DNA of 64,000 nt from the NCBI GenBank assembly GCA_029560585.1, contig JAKQKQ010000049.1, positions 119,523-183,522 of the forward strand. Direction: 5' to 3'. A model generated the notes under the pieces. It saw nothing but the letters and a program-made list of their open reading frames with translations, ran no database searches and was not told the DNA's origin. This document shows positions 1 to 8,009 of the stretch, piece by piece. Each line of letters opens with the position of its first letter. Position 1 is the stretch's first letter. Source of the stretch: Verrucomicrobiota bacterium. GTDB taxonomy: Bacteria; Verrucomicrobiota; Verrucomicrobiia; JADLBR01. The translations under genes and the position numbers were made by a program.

Positions 1-253
1 AATCGCACACCCCGGCCTCTTTCAGCCAGCTCTCCCACGTCTGAAAAACGCGCGGGATCTCCCTGTCGGGATCCATCGTCGCCATGTCGGATAGCCCGAG
101 GTTGCGCGTCGCCGACTCCCCGCCGGTCAGGCCGGCCAGATACACTCTGAGATCGCCGTCCGGAAGCGCCTCCGTGACCACGAAAGAGAAGACCGGCCGA
201 TTCGCGCGATAGTAATAGGTCAGTTTGCCGCGCCGCTTGATATCGAATGCCAT
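1..253 (-). CDS. Hypothetical protein, N-terminal part only (runs off the window)
   Basis: An open frame starts at the ATG at 253 and continues past base 1, giving 84 residues with no stop. The start is well supported: an AAAGGAG ribosome site lies 5-6 bases upstream, and the gene begins only 22 bases after the SDR stop. The protein opens MAFDIKRRGKLTYYYRA and has no signal peptide or motif that I recognise. By position it is the last visible gene of the sugar-acid operon. Function unknown. Confidence 0.6.
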   Translation of the reverse strand, partial: MAFDIKRRGKLTYYYRANRPVFSFVVTEALPDGDLRVYLAGLTGGESATRNLGLSDMATMDPDREIPRVFQTWESWLKEAGVCD

Positions 254-275
254 GCGTTTCTCCTTTCGATGGTTC

Positions 276-1043
276 TCACTGCAGCAGCATGCCGCCGTCC
301 ACGTAGAGCGTGGCGCCATTGATGTAATCGGAGGCGGCGGATGAGAGCAGCAGCACTGCCCCCACCACATCCTCCGGCTCGCCCACCCTGCGGGAGGGAA
401 TCTTCGCGAGCACCCTTGCGCGATGCGCGGGATCGGCCAGGCGATCGCGGGTCTCGTCGGTGAGGATCGCCCCGGGCGAGACGCAGTTCACCTGGATGCC
501 CTTCTCGGCCAACTCCAGCGCCAGCGACTGCGTCAACATTACGAGCCCCGCCTTCGTGATGTTGTAGATGGAGTTGTCGGCCATCGGTCGCACGTCATGG
601 ACGCTCGAGATATTGATGATCTTGCCCGATCGCCGCTCGACCATGTGGCGCGCGACCGCCTGTGACAGAAAATAGACGCCCTTGAGGTTGACGTTCATCG
701 TCCGCTCCCAGGCATCGTCGGTCGCCGCAAGGAATGGCTCCCGCCGCGTCATGCCGGCATTGTTGACCAGGACGTCGATGCGCCCGAACCCGTCGCGCGC
801 GGCCGCGATGAGCCGCTCGTGCTGCGAGAGATCGCCGACGTCGGCTTGCAACTCGATCGCGCGCCCACCTTCGGCGACGATCTCGCCCACGACCTCCGCG
901 GCCGCGGTCCGGTTCGCGGCATAGTTCACGATCACGGATGCGCCGGCGCGGGCCAGGCCCAGCGCGATGGCGCGACCAATCCCGCGCGACGCCCCCGTCA
1001 CGATGGCCGCACGGCCTCTCAGATCGAACATGTCCTTGCTCAT
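276..1043 (-). CDS. SDR-family NAD(P)-dependent dehydrogenase
   Basis: Classical short-chain dehydrogenase of 255 residues, the normal family length. It shows the cofactor loop TGASRGIG (16-23), NNAG (94-97), catalytic Ser146/147, and Tyr160-Lys164 in YNITK. The C-terminal YINGATLYVDGG is typical of the FabG/KduD/gluconate 5-dehydrogenase branch. No signal peptide, so cytoplasmic. It lies 98 bases downstream of the secreted hydrolase and 22 bases before the truncated gene. Beside a glucarate-dehydratase-like enzyme and an IclR regulator, oxidation or reduction of a keto-sugar acid is more likely than fatty acid synthesis, but the substrate is inferred from context. Confidence 0.9.
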   Translation of the reverse strand: MSKDMFDLRGRAAIVTGASRGIGRAIALGLARAGASVIVNYAANRTAAAEVVGEIVAEGGRAIELQADVGDLSQHERLIAAARDGFGRIDVLVNNAGMTRREPFLAATDDAWERTMNVNLKGVYFLSQAVARHMVERRSGKIINISSVHDVRPMADNSIYNITKAGLVMLTQSLALELAEKGIQVNCVSPGAILTDETRDRLADPAHRARVLAKIPSRRVGEPEDVVGAVLLLSSAASDYINGATLYVDGGMLLQ

Positions 1044-1141
1044 GCCAGAATATCGCCTCGAATATCCCTTGTTGCCGTCGGGTTGATGGGATCGGTGCCG
1101 ATTCCGCGCCCGATCATCCCGCGACGGCTCCGACGCCGGGG

Positions 1142-3772
1142 TTACCTCATGTCGAGTTCATACCAGACGGTCTCGTATTCCGGTTTCAAAACAATCCTTG
1201 CGCCGGCGCCCACCCTCTCGACCGAGATCTCCTTTTTCCGGTTGCCGCCCGGATCGAGGGCAAAACAGCGGACCCTGGCGGAATCGGCAGGCACGTTGAT
1301 CGTGGCGGGTATGCCTTCGACACACACCGGACCCTCGCCCCATTTATCGCGGATGGTGATGACGTCCTTCGCCAAGGTCGTGATCGTCATGCCCTTGTTC
1401 TCGGACACGCCGGTGGCCGCGACGAGGATGTTTGCGGGTTTGCCCGATTCGCCGAAGCCGGTGGCATTTCGCGAGACGAGCGAGATCGTGGCCCAACCCA
1501 GGCGCGTCCTGCCGATGTCGAGCGTGACCCCGCCAAGCATGATCATCCGCCCTTCCGGAAAACCGGTGAAGAGCTTGGTGTTGGGGGTGTTCACCGTCAG
1601 GTAACCGGCCCCGGCCCGCTCCACGTTCCAAGTCAGCTCGCCGGTGTCGCTGACAAAAATCTTCTGATCCCCGGAGATCGCCGGAAGGCTGGCGGGATCC
1701 GTGCCCCCTTCGCCCGACAGATCGACCGCCGTCTTGCGCAACAGGGTCAGCCGCTCATCCAGACCGGCGGAACCGATGGCCGCCCCAACGGCCTTGGCCC
1801 TGACCAGTCGATCGAAATACCCCGCGTAATCGATCGCGGCGACAGCCGTAGACTTCGCCTCCTGGACATCACCTCGCAGGAAGATCGCCGCGCAGGCCGG
1901 AAGATGTGCCAGGACGTCGGTCCGCGCGATCATGTCGAAGTACCGCGGATTAATACTGGGCTCGAAGTCGGGGTGGTGATTGTACGTGTACTGGAACACG
2001 CCGTCCCACCCTTGGAGTCGGCCGTATGCGCGGAGCATCGGCTGGCCCTCCGCGCCGTATTGATTCGGGAACGGATGATTGTACTCGCTGACGGTAAAGG
2101 GCTTGCCGAGGACCCGGGAGGCGGCCAGCCCCCTGATGCACGCCATCGAGTTGACCATGGGGTCGTTCCCAATCCGCCAATTGTATCGGTCGTGCAGCAG
2201 GTCCGCACCGCTCGGGTGCCGCCAGTAAGAATGGGCGTCTATATAATCCAGCTGGGCCTGGATGTGCGCCGGGCTGTAGCCGAGCTGCGTGCCCGAGATC
2301 AGGGATTTGACCTTCAGTTCCCGTTTGAGGAAATCGGACATGCCGAGCCAGTACTTTCGCTCCGTGTCCATCAGGAACTGGCAGAAATCGCGAGCGGCCT
2401 GCGGGGGCGCGTAGGCGCCGACCTTGATCACCGGGATGGTGCCGTCCTCGAGCCGCGCGTCCGCGTCGAAATCGCTCTCCGCGCCGCTCTGGAATGACAG
2501 GTCATCGACCTCGTACGTTCCCACCTTGAAGCGCGTCAGCTGGAACTGCGCGCGATCGGAATCGTCCGCGGCGGAAAACACGTGGTGGCACATCTGCCAG
2601 TCCGGCCCCACCTTAATCAGCCCATGTGTGCCCAGCGACCGCCAGCCGCCTTTCGTGTCCGCCACGGCCATGCCGAGTGCCGTTGCCGGCGTGCCTTTCC
2701 CGCAGCGGATCTTGAACGACAGCGTATAGGGCCGGTCCTTCCGGACCACCAGATCCCGGAACAGCTTGGGAAAATATTCACTCCCATCCCGCGTGACGGT
2801 GACTTTCAGGACGCCGTCTTCGGCCTTGAACGTGGCGTCCGCGGACCCGAGGGCCAAGGTCCATCGCTTGCCCTCGGCGGGGATCGGCCCATCAAATCTT
2901 CCCTCGGGAATCTGCTCGTCGGACAACGGGGTCGGGGTCCACTTCCACGCATCGAGCACGGCGGCCGTCGATGCGTGCTTTTCGCGCAACCAGCCGTTCC
3001 ACTGCCTGCGGAATTCCGCCGCATACGGTTCGGGTAGCCGATCGATGTCCCCCCCGATATAGCCGCGAAAGAGCGCGTTCTCGTTGTTGATCTCGACCAG
3101 GGCCACGCAAGGGTCATCGGTGTAGGCCAGGCCGGTGTGCGGATTGACGTGCGCCAGCAACTTCCGGGCGTATTCCTTTTGCAGCTCGATCATCCGGGGC
3201 TCGAAATTGTCGAGGCCCTTATCGAAGCCGGGTCGCTTATCCTTTCCGGTGAAGCCGTCGCGCTCATCCCACCAGCGCCCGACATGCAGGTTGATGTCCA
3301 CGTAGATACCCCGCCGCTTGAACGCCGCGATCATGTAGTCCAACCGCTCCACCTGGGCGGGATCGAAATTGCGCTGGGTGGCCGGATCGTCCGCGATGAT
3401 GCCCGGCCACTTCCAATACGTGTCCATGTGGTGCAACCGCACGCAGTTGATGCCGAATCGCGCGAGTCGGGCCGCCAGCCGGTCGGCCTGCTCGCGGGTG
3501 GGAAAATTCGCCGGCCCGGTGAGATTCGTGGCGTTGAGACGGACCGGACCCGCATCGTTGACGAACCGCCCATGCTCCTCCCGGATGAAGCCGTGCTTGC
3601 CGGCCGGGGCCTCCAGCAAGTGGGCCATGCTCGATGCGTTGTCAGGGCCATCGTACGTGATCACGAAGGAAAACAGCGGCGGAAAGTCATCGGCCACCGA
3701 CGGCATCGGGGCGAGAACCGTCAAGGCGAGACCCAAGGTCGCCAGTGCCGGCAGCAGGGGTCCGCCGGGCAT
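1142..3772 (-). CDS. Secreted clan GH-A glycoside hydrolase (GH5-like) with an inserted carbohydrate-binding domain
   Basis: The 876-residue form starts at the ATG at 3772, which opens a clear signal peptide (MPGGPLLPALATLGLAL, cut near SVADD). A longer frame upstream is rejected because it would overlap the epimerase gene. The barrel begins near residue 75. VRLHHMD (111-117) matches strand 2 of GH5-like enzymes, NNEN puts the acid/base at Glu231, and VSEYNHPFPN puts the nucleophile near Glu563. Residues about 305-430 look like a CBM4/9-type jelly roll, so the binding domain sits inside the catalytic barrel between the two glutamates. It is probably exported to cut an oligosaccharide that feeds the neighbouring AGE, enolase-family and SDR enzymes. 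Polysaccharide substrate unknown. Confidence 0.8.
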   Translation of the reverse strand: MPGGPLLPALATLGLALTVLAPMPSVADDFPPLFSFVITYDGPDNASSMAHLLEAPAGKHGFIREEHGRFVNDAGPVRLNATNLTGPANFPTREQADRLAARLARFGINCVRLHHMDTYWKWPGIIADDPATQRNFDPAQVERLDYMIAAFKRRGIYVDINLHVGRWWDERDGFTGKDKRPGFDKGLDNFEPRMIELQKEYARKLLAHVNPHTGLAYTDDPCVALVEINNENALFRGYIGGDIDRLPEPYAAEFRRQWNGWLREKHASTAAVLDAWKWTPTPLSDEQIPEGRFDGPIPAEGKRWTLALGSADATFKAEDGVLKVTVTRDGSEYFPKLFRDLVVRKDRPYTLSFKIRCGKGTPATALGMAVADTKGGWRSLGTHGLIKVGPDWQMCHHVFSAADDSDRAQFQLTRFKVGTYEVDDLSFQSGAESDFDADARLEDGTIPVIKVGAYAPPQAARDFCQFLMDTERKYWLGMSDFLKRELKVKSLISGTQLGYSPAHIQAQLDYIDAHSYWRHPSGADLLHDRYNWRIGNDPMVNSMACIRGLAASRVLGKPFTVSEYNHPFPNQYGAEGQPMLRAYGRLQGWDGVFQYTYNHHPDFEPSINPRYFDMIARTDVLAHLPACAAIFLRGDVQEAKSTAVAAIDYAGYFDRLVRAKAVGAAIGSAGLDERLTLLRKTAVDLSGEGGTDPASLPAISGDQKIFVSDTGELTWNVERAGAGYLTVNTPNTKLFTGFPEGRMIMLGGVTLDIGRTRLGWATISLVSRNATGFGESGKPANILVAATGVSENKGMTITTLAKDVITIRDKWGEGPVCVEGIPATINVPADSARVRCFALDPGGNRKKEISVERVGAGARIVLKPEYETVWYELDMR

Positions 3773-3834
3773 GGGATGCGCGCGGGCGACGATCTGTCTC
3801 GCGAGAGTCCTCCCCAAGCCTGTTGGCCTGCGGT

Positions 3835-5151
3835 TCACCGGTCCGCCTTCCCTCTGGCGCCGTCGGCGGATAGCTCCCGAAGGACGCCCGTGCAGTGGAT
3901 CAGCGACCGCGCCAGATGGAACGGGTCTTTCACGGGCATCGCCGCGATGTTGTCGATGCGTTTGCCGCGCCGATCGAGCCTCTGGACCCACTCCCCGTGC
4001 GGTGAAGGGAAATGGCCGAATGAATAATCGTGCACGCGCGCGAACCAATCCATGCACCAGGGTTCGCCGACGATCGAATGCGCCAACAACAGCGCATAGA
4101 GCGCCTCCGCGTGCGGCCACCAGATCTTCGTGTCCTCCTTGTCCGTCCAAAATGTCCCCGCCGCGTCGCGCGCCAACAGGATCCCACCAAACTCACCATC
4201 CCAACCCAGTTCGATGTGCCAGCGGATGCACTCGATGGCCTGCCGCACGCGCTCCCGGTCGCCAAGCCGCCGGAAGATGTGGATCATGAACCACATCGCC
4301 TCGATCGCGTGACCTGGAACCACGGCAGTCCCGGGCGGCGTTTCCCAGAGGCTGTTGTCGAACCGGACGAACTCGTAGACCCTGCGTCGTTCCGGACGCC
4401 GGAAGATATCCATGACCTGCCCCGCATGATCCAGGCCGACGCGGCAGATCTCGGCGTCGTCCAGGAGCGATCCGAGGTCGTGAAACGCCTTCGCGAAAAT
4501 CATCGAAATCCCGTGCGCCTTGCACCCCGCCGGGATGGGCAGCGGCTCGGTGGGATACGTGCCGGGATGGGCCAGCCGCTCCCGGACATTGCGATAGGTA
4601 TCGCGCGCAAGCCGGATCGCTTCCTCGCTGCCTGTCGCCTTCGCATATTCGGTTAATCCGCCGATGGCAAACCCATCCGCGTAGATGCTCGTGGCCCCCT
4701 GGATGGGCCTGCCATCCTTTTCCACCGAAAACACCCAGTTCCCCCGTCCGTCGCGGCCGAATCTCTTGGCGAACTCGTATATGTGTCGCGCCGCATCGAG
4801 CCACTCGGTCCTGCGCTCGATCCGATTATAGAGCGCCGAGAAGGTCCAGATCGCGCGCAATTGCGACCACATGTACTTGTCGCGGCTCAGGACCACGCCG
4901 TCATCCGAGAGCACTGTGCAGATGCCGCCGTTCTCCCAATCCATGCCGTGCCCCAGCCAGAACGGCACCGTGCGGTCCAGCAGCTCGGAACGATATAGCG
5001 CCAACAGCGCCGCGAAGTCCGTCATCATCGGACTCCCGCCAGAGTGAAGCGCCGCCGGCAGGCACGCGGCGGCTTGCAGGAAACGACGGCGCGTGCAAGG
5101 TCGCCCGCGCAGCCATCCCTCGCGTTTGTCGGCCGACTTCGTGGCATTCAA
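3835..5151 (-). CDS. AGE-family sugar 2-epimerase/isomerase with a Tat-like N-terminus
   Basis: N-acylglucosamine 2-epimerase superfamily (alpha/alpha-6 barrel), 438 residues. Family blocks include LLALYRSELLDRTVPFWL near residue 49, KYMWSQLRAIWTFSALYNRI, GHAIEAMWFM and KIWWPHAEALYALL, the last two carrying the conserved histidines. I chose the TTG at 5151 as start because an extended Shine-Dalgarno, GAGGAGGTGAT, lies just upstream and the residues after it read CTRRRFLQAAACLPAAL, a Tat-type signal. The alternative is the ATG-ATG pair (MMTDF, residues 42-43), giving a cytoplasmic enzyme of usual length but with a weak ribosome site. It probably interconverts a released aldose or disaccharide. 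It lies 62 bases upstream of the hydrolase gene. Confidence 0.85.
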   Translation of the reverse strand: MNATKSADKREGWLRGRPCTRRRFLQAAACLPAALHSGGSPMMTDFAALLALYRSELLDRTVPFWLGHGMDWENGGICTVLSDDGVVLSRDKYMWSQLRAIWTFSALYNRIERRTEWLDAARHIYEFAKRFGRDGRGNWVFSVEKDGRPIQGATSIYADGFAIGGLTEYAKATGSEEAIRLARDTYRNVRERLAHPGTYPTEPLPIPAGCKAHGISMIFAKAFHDLGSLLDDAEICRVGLDHAGQVMDIFRRPERRRVYEFVRFDNSLWETPPGTAVVPGHAIEAMWFMIHIFRRLGDRERVRQAIECIRWHIELGWDGEFGGILLARDAAGTFWTDKEDTKIWWPHAEALYALLLAHSIVGEPWCMDWFARVHDYSFGHFPSPHGEWVQRLDRRGKRIDNIAAMPVKDPFHLARSLIHCTGVLRELSADGARGKADR

Positions 5152-5170
5152 CTTTCCAATCACCTCCTCA
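5152..5170 (-). promoter_or_regulatory. Extended Shine-Dalgarno that decides a TTG start
   Basis: On the minus strand GAGGAGGTGATT (5159-5170) is complementary to almost the whole anti-Shine-Dalgarno end of 16S rRNA. It is followed by seven bases and TTG (5149-5151). No ATG lies at a suitable distance, so this site is the argument for the TTG start and the Tat-like leader of the epimerase. Confidence 0.65.
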
Positions 5171-5280
5171 GAGGCGCTTCTCTCAAAACGGGTCCTGTGC
5201 CGCGTCTCGTTTGGTTCTGAAACGTCCGGCGGGAAGACCTGCGGCCTCGCGGGCCGTGTCGGCCCCAAAACTCGGGGTCG

Positions 5281-5352
5281 ATCGGACGCGGACGCCGGGG
5301 CCGGCGTCCCTCCCATGCCAAAGCCGATTGTGGGGCAGGTTTTTCAACGGGT
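5281..5352. repeat. Repeat family A, copy 1
   Basis: About 70 bp. In the direction of the enolase-family gene it reads CTAGGAACCCGTTGAAAAAC, then GGGAGGGACGCC, then GGCGTCCGCG. GGACGCC and GGCGTCC form a hairpin. It begins at the TAG stop of that gene (5355-5357). Copies 2-5 lie at 10999-11045, 14271-14353, 15525-15599 and 49760-49797. Confidence 0.8.
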
Positions 5353-5354
5353 TC

Positions 5355-6545
5355 CTAGGTTCCACCCACGATCGGGTACCACTCCGGCCGCCGCGGGTCC
5401 TGGTGGAAACGGGCGTAGTAGTCGCCCTTCTCCTCAAAGTATTTTTCGTAACGGCGCATCTTCTCCTCGTCGAGTTTCACGCCCAGGCCCGGCCCGGTCG
5501 GGACCGCGATCTTGCCATCCACATATTTCATGAGGCCGCCCTCGATGATGTCATCGGTCAGGAAGTGATAGTGTGCGTCCCCGGCAAAATGCATCTCAGG
5601 TATGGTCGAGGCGGTGTGGAGCATCGCGGCCAGTTCGATGCCAAATTCCGCGCCGCTGTGCATCGCCACCCCGAGGTTGAAGGTGCGGCAGACCGCGACG
5701 AGATCCTTCACCCCGCGCGGGCCCTCCCAGTAGTGGATGTCCGTCAGCACGATATCGACGGCGCCCAGCCGGATGGCCGGGCCGAGGTCGTCGAATTTGT
5801 TCGGGTACATGTTCGTTGCGACGGGGATGCGCACGGCCTTGCGGACCGCGGCGTTGCCCTCGAGGCCCCAGGCCGGATCCTCAAAGTACTCCAGATTCAG
5901 TGGCTCGAGGCGCCTGCCGATCCGGCTCGCGGTGGCCACGGACCAGGTGCCATTCGGGTCGATGCGCAGCCCGAACCCCGGCCCGAGCCGCTCGCGGCAG
6001 AGTTCCAGCACGCGGGCCTCTTCGTCGGGCGGCATCACCCCGGCCTTCAGCTTCATGGCCTTGACGCCGAGGGTGGTGTGCAATTCCTCGCAGAGGTCGG
6101 CCATGTCCTCGGCGCTGGTATCGTCGCCGCCACCCGGCCGGTCGTAGCGCCAGAATAGATACGCGATCATGGGTATCGCGTCCCGGACCCGGCCCCCGAT
6201 CAGGTCCGACAGGGGTCGGCCCAGCGCCTTGCCCTGAATGTCGAGGCAGGCCATCTCGATCGCCGCATAGAGCCTGGAGTTCGACAGGTAATATATACTG
6301 CGCAGCACCTTGAGCTTGATCGTCTCCAGGTGGAAGGGATCCAAGCCCAGGATGCGCGGTTTCAGTTTCAGGATCGCCCCCCTCTGGTCGCCCCCCCCGA
6401 CCTCGCCCAGCCCGACGATCCCCTCGTCGGTGACGATCTCGATCACGGTCCGCAGGAAGTATCCGGGATGAACGCCCGTGTTGTGCCGCAGCTGCGCGTT
6501 CAGCGGTATGGCCACCGCCCTCACCTTGACATCGACTATCTTCAT
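5355..6545 (-). CDS. Enolase-superfamily sugar acid dehydratase, glucarate-dehydratase-like
   Basis: 396 residues, full length for the mandelate racemase/muconate lactonizing group. An N-terminal capping domain is followed by the barrel: KLK catalytic pair Lys165/Lys167, metal ligands Asp196 (IDPNG), Glu222 (YFEDP) and Asn245 (ATNM), and His296 (MHSG). Asparagine as third metal ligand together with a KxK motif is characteristic of the glucarate dehydratase subgroup, so dehydration of an aldarate or related acid sugar to a 2-keto-3-deoxy acid is the best guess. No signal peptide. Its ATG overlaps the IclR stop in an ATGA junction, implying coupled translation. Confidence 0.88.
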   Translation of the reverse strand: MKIVDVKVRAVAIPLNAQLRHNTGVHPGYFLRTVIEIVTDEGIVGLGEVGGGDQRGAILKLKPRILGLDPFHLETIKLKVLRSIYYLSNSRLYAAIEMACLDIQGKALGRPLSDLIGGRVRDAIPMIAYLFWRYDRPGGGDDTSAEDMADLCEELHTTLGVKAMKLKAGVMPPDEEARVLELCRERLGPGFGLRIDPNGTWSVATASRIGRRLEPLNLEYFEDPAWGLEGNAAVRKAVRIPVATNMYPNKFDDLGPAIRLGAVDIVLTDIHYWEGPRGVKDLVAVCRTFNLGVAMHSGAEFGIELAAMLHTASTIPEMHFAGDAHYHFLTDDIIEGGLMKYVDGKIAVPTGPGLGVKLDEEKMRRYEKYFEEKGDYYARFHQDPRRPEWYPIVGGT

Positions 6546-7429
6546 CGCTTGCTCCTCTTGCCCTTGCGCGCGCCAGCCGCCGGGGCCGACTCGGCCGCGG
6601 GATTGAATTTCAGGCGGCGCCGCAAAACCCCTAGCTCTCGCATCAGTTCACGCGCCAGATCGGGCAGATTCTGTCGCGTGATCTCTTGGGGGAAACCCAC
6701 GAGCGTGGCGGCCCCGCAGACGATCCCCGCCCCATCGACCACCGGTGCTGAAACCGCATGACAGTTCGTCCGGTAGCCCCCGAAATCCCACGAGTAACCC
6801 TTGGCCCTCACCTGCCGGATCCGCTGCCAGACATCCCCCGGACGCTGGTGCTCCCAGCAAACCGCCGGGGCCCGTGCAATGACATCCGCGATCTCGTCGC
6901 GCCCCAGGGCCGACAGCAGTGCCGAACCGGATGAGCCCAGCGCCAGATGGAATGCCGCGCCAATCCGCACCGCGATGTGCGCCGCCTGAGGCGATTCCTG
7001 CCGCGCGACGGTGACCGCATGATCCCCGCGGCGCACCGACAGCTTCGCCGTGAGCCCCGTTCGGGCGGCCAGCGCCTCAAGCTCGCGCCGCGCCGCCGCC
7101 ACGAGCCCCTCCACCGACCGCAGCGGCTCCACCAATGGCAACAGGCCCAGGGAAACCTCGTGCCTCCCCCCCTCCAGAGGCCGCACCCAATCGCACGCCA
7201 TCAGCGAGCGCAATATCCGATAACAGCTCGTCCTCGGGATACCCAGCGACGCGGCCAGCCCGCGAATGGTCGTGTCCGAGCCCTCCCGCGCAATCAGAGC
7301 CAGCATCCCCGCCGCCTTCAGGACGGCCGGGACCGTGTGCCGCACCGGGGGTTCCACCGTGTCCACGGACCCACGATGCGCCCGGCGCACCGCCCCGGTC
7401 AAATAGAAATATGAACTATGTCCGTTCAT
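6542..7429 (-). CDS. IclR-family transcriptional regulator
   Basis: 295 residues from the ATG at 7429. The N-terminal winged helix reads AVLKAAGMLALIA, TTIRGLAASLGI and PRTSCYRILRSL; the effector domain follows, with GLTAKLSVRRGDHAVTVAR and GSSGSALLSALG typical of the family. The start is uncertain: the ATG lies inside a perfect palindrome that looks like an operator and has no ribosome site, and the GTG at 7366 would give a 274-residue protein of standard length. The stop overlaps the next gene by four bases (ATGA). It probably regulates the downstream dehydratase/epimerase/hydrolase/SDR genes in response to a sugar-acid intermediate. Confidence 0.88.
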   Translation of the reverse strand: MNGHSSYFYLTGAVRRAHRGSVDTVEPPVRHTVPAVLKAAGMLALIAREGSDTTIRGLAASLGIPRTSCYRILRSLMACDWVRPLEGGRHEVSLGLLPLVEPLRSVEGLVAAARRELEALAARTGLTAKLSVRRGDHAVTVARQESPQAAHIAVRIGAAFHLALGSSGSALLSALGRDEIADVIARAPAVCWEHQRPGDVWQRIRQVRAKGYSWDFGGYRTNCHAVSAPVVDGAGIVCGAATLVGFPQEITRQNLPDLARELMRELGVLRRRLKFNPAAESAPAAGARKGKRSKR

Positions 7430-7431
7430 AT
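7409..7431. promoter_or_regulatory. Palindromic operator, probable IclR autoregulatory site
   Basis: ATATGAAC and GTTCATAT, perfect 8-base arms separated by TATGTCC, lie at the 5' end of the IclR-type gene. AT-rich palindromes of this size in their own promoters are usual for IclR proteins. Binding itself is inferred. Confidence 0.55.
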
Positions 7432-7512
7432 CTGAAATCCGGGAGTCGCGTCCCGCCCTGCTGGCGCCCTGCCTGCGGCGCGGTCCTCTCTGGGAAATCC
7501 CCGCCGTGAATT

Positions 7513-7610
7513 GCCGGGGCCTGCTCGCGGGCGATTCGAATCGAGCGCAAGCGCGCTCCTGCGTCTCATTCCCACCCCCGGTGGTCCGGCGACCGCCGGA
7601 TGGGGATCTG
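7513..7610. repeat. Repeat family D, divergent copy
   Basis: It contains GGGGCCTGCTCGCGGGCGAT, CGCAAGCGCGCTCCTGCGT and the shared end CCCCGGTGGT followed by a TCCGGC/GCCGGA hairpin and TGGGGATC. It matches the elements at 15605 and 57323 but lacks a clear CTGACTCGAAAA end. No gene is evident between the IclR gene and the tRNA. Confidence 0.65.
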
Positions 7611-7660
7611 ACCCGAAATCATGCAACGGCGCGGCGCAGATTCGGGCCCAAATCGGAGAC

Positions 7661-7692
7661 TTGAAATCTGCCGCTCGCTGGTCCAATATTAT
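7661..7692 (+). promoter_or_regulatory. Possible tRNA-Leu promoter
   Basis: TTGAAA (7661-7666) and TATTAT (7687-7692) lie just before the tRNA. The 20-base spacer is longer than ideal, and the tRNA would begin about seven bases after the -10 box. Weak assignment. Confidence 0.3.
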
Positions 7693-7699
7693 TTTTTAC

Positions 7700-7781
7700 G
7701 CGCGCGTGGCGGAACTGGCAGACGCGCTAGATTCAGGTTCTAGTGGGTAACACCGTGGAGGTTCGAGTCCTCTCGCGCGCA
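7700..7781 (+). tRNA. tRNA-Leu (anticodon CAG)
   Basis: A class II tRNA of 82 bases. The acceptor stem is GCGCGCG with CGCGCGC. The anticodon arm is CUAGA-UUCAGGU-UCUAG with CAG in the loop, the extra arm is GGGUAACACC, and the T arm is GGAGG-UUCGAGU-CCUCU. A is the discriminator base. The CCA end is not encoded. It stands alone, not in a tRNA cluster. Confidence 0.95.
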
Positions 7782-7831
7782 GAATGTCGTTTTGCCCTCG
7801 CCCCCGAATGCTCCCCGTCGCGAGGGTCTTC

Positions 7832-7880
7832 AGCGTTCGGCGCCCCGCCCGTCGCGGTTCCAGCGAGATCTTGGCCCTCA
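7832..7880. repeat. Repeat family C, copy 1
   Basis: About 49 bp, AGCGTTCGGCG to GAGATCTTGGCCCT, nearly matched at 11151-11200. On the minus strand it reads as AKISLEPRRAG. It lies in the otherwise featureless 228-base gap after the tRNA. Confidence 0.7.
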
Positions 7881-8009
7881 TCCGGCCGCTGAGAACACCG
7901 TTGGGTAGGTCAGTTCGAACTTGCATCCCAAATACCCGAGGCGGCCGGATGGTCGCTAATGCGACACCACGGCAATCGCATCCGCCGTCGTTCGGGATGC
8001 CATAATCAG

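Noticed and set aside
938..2497. Long plus-strand open frame of 519 codons
   Set aside because: It is antisense to the GH5-like and SDR genes, has Arg/Pro-rich composition and no motif or ribosome site; a high-GC shadow.
7426..7686. Minus-strand frame of 86 codons upstream of the IclR gene
   Set aside because: It is mostly repeat D read as protein and has no ribosome site.
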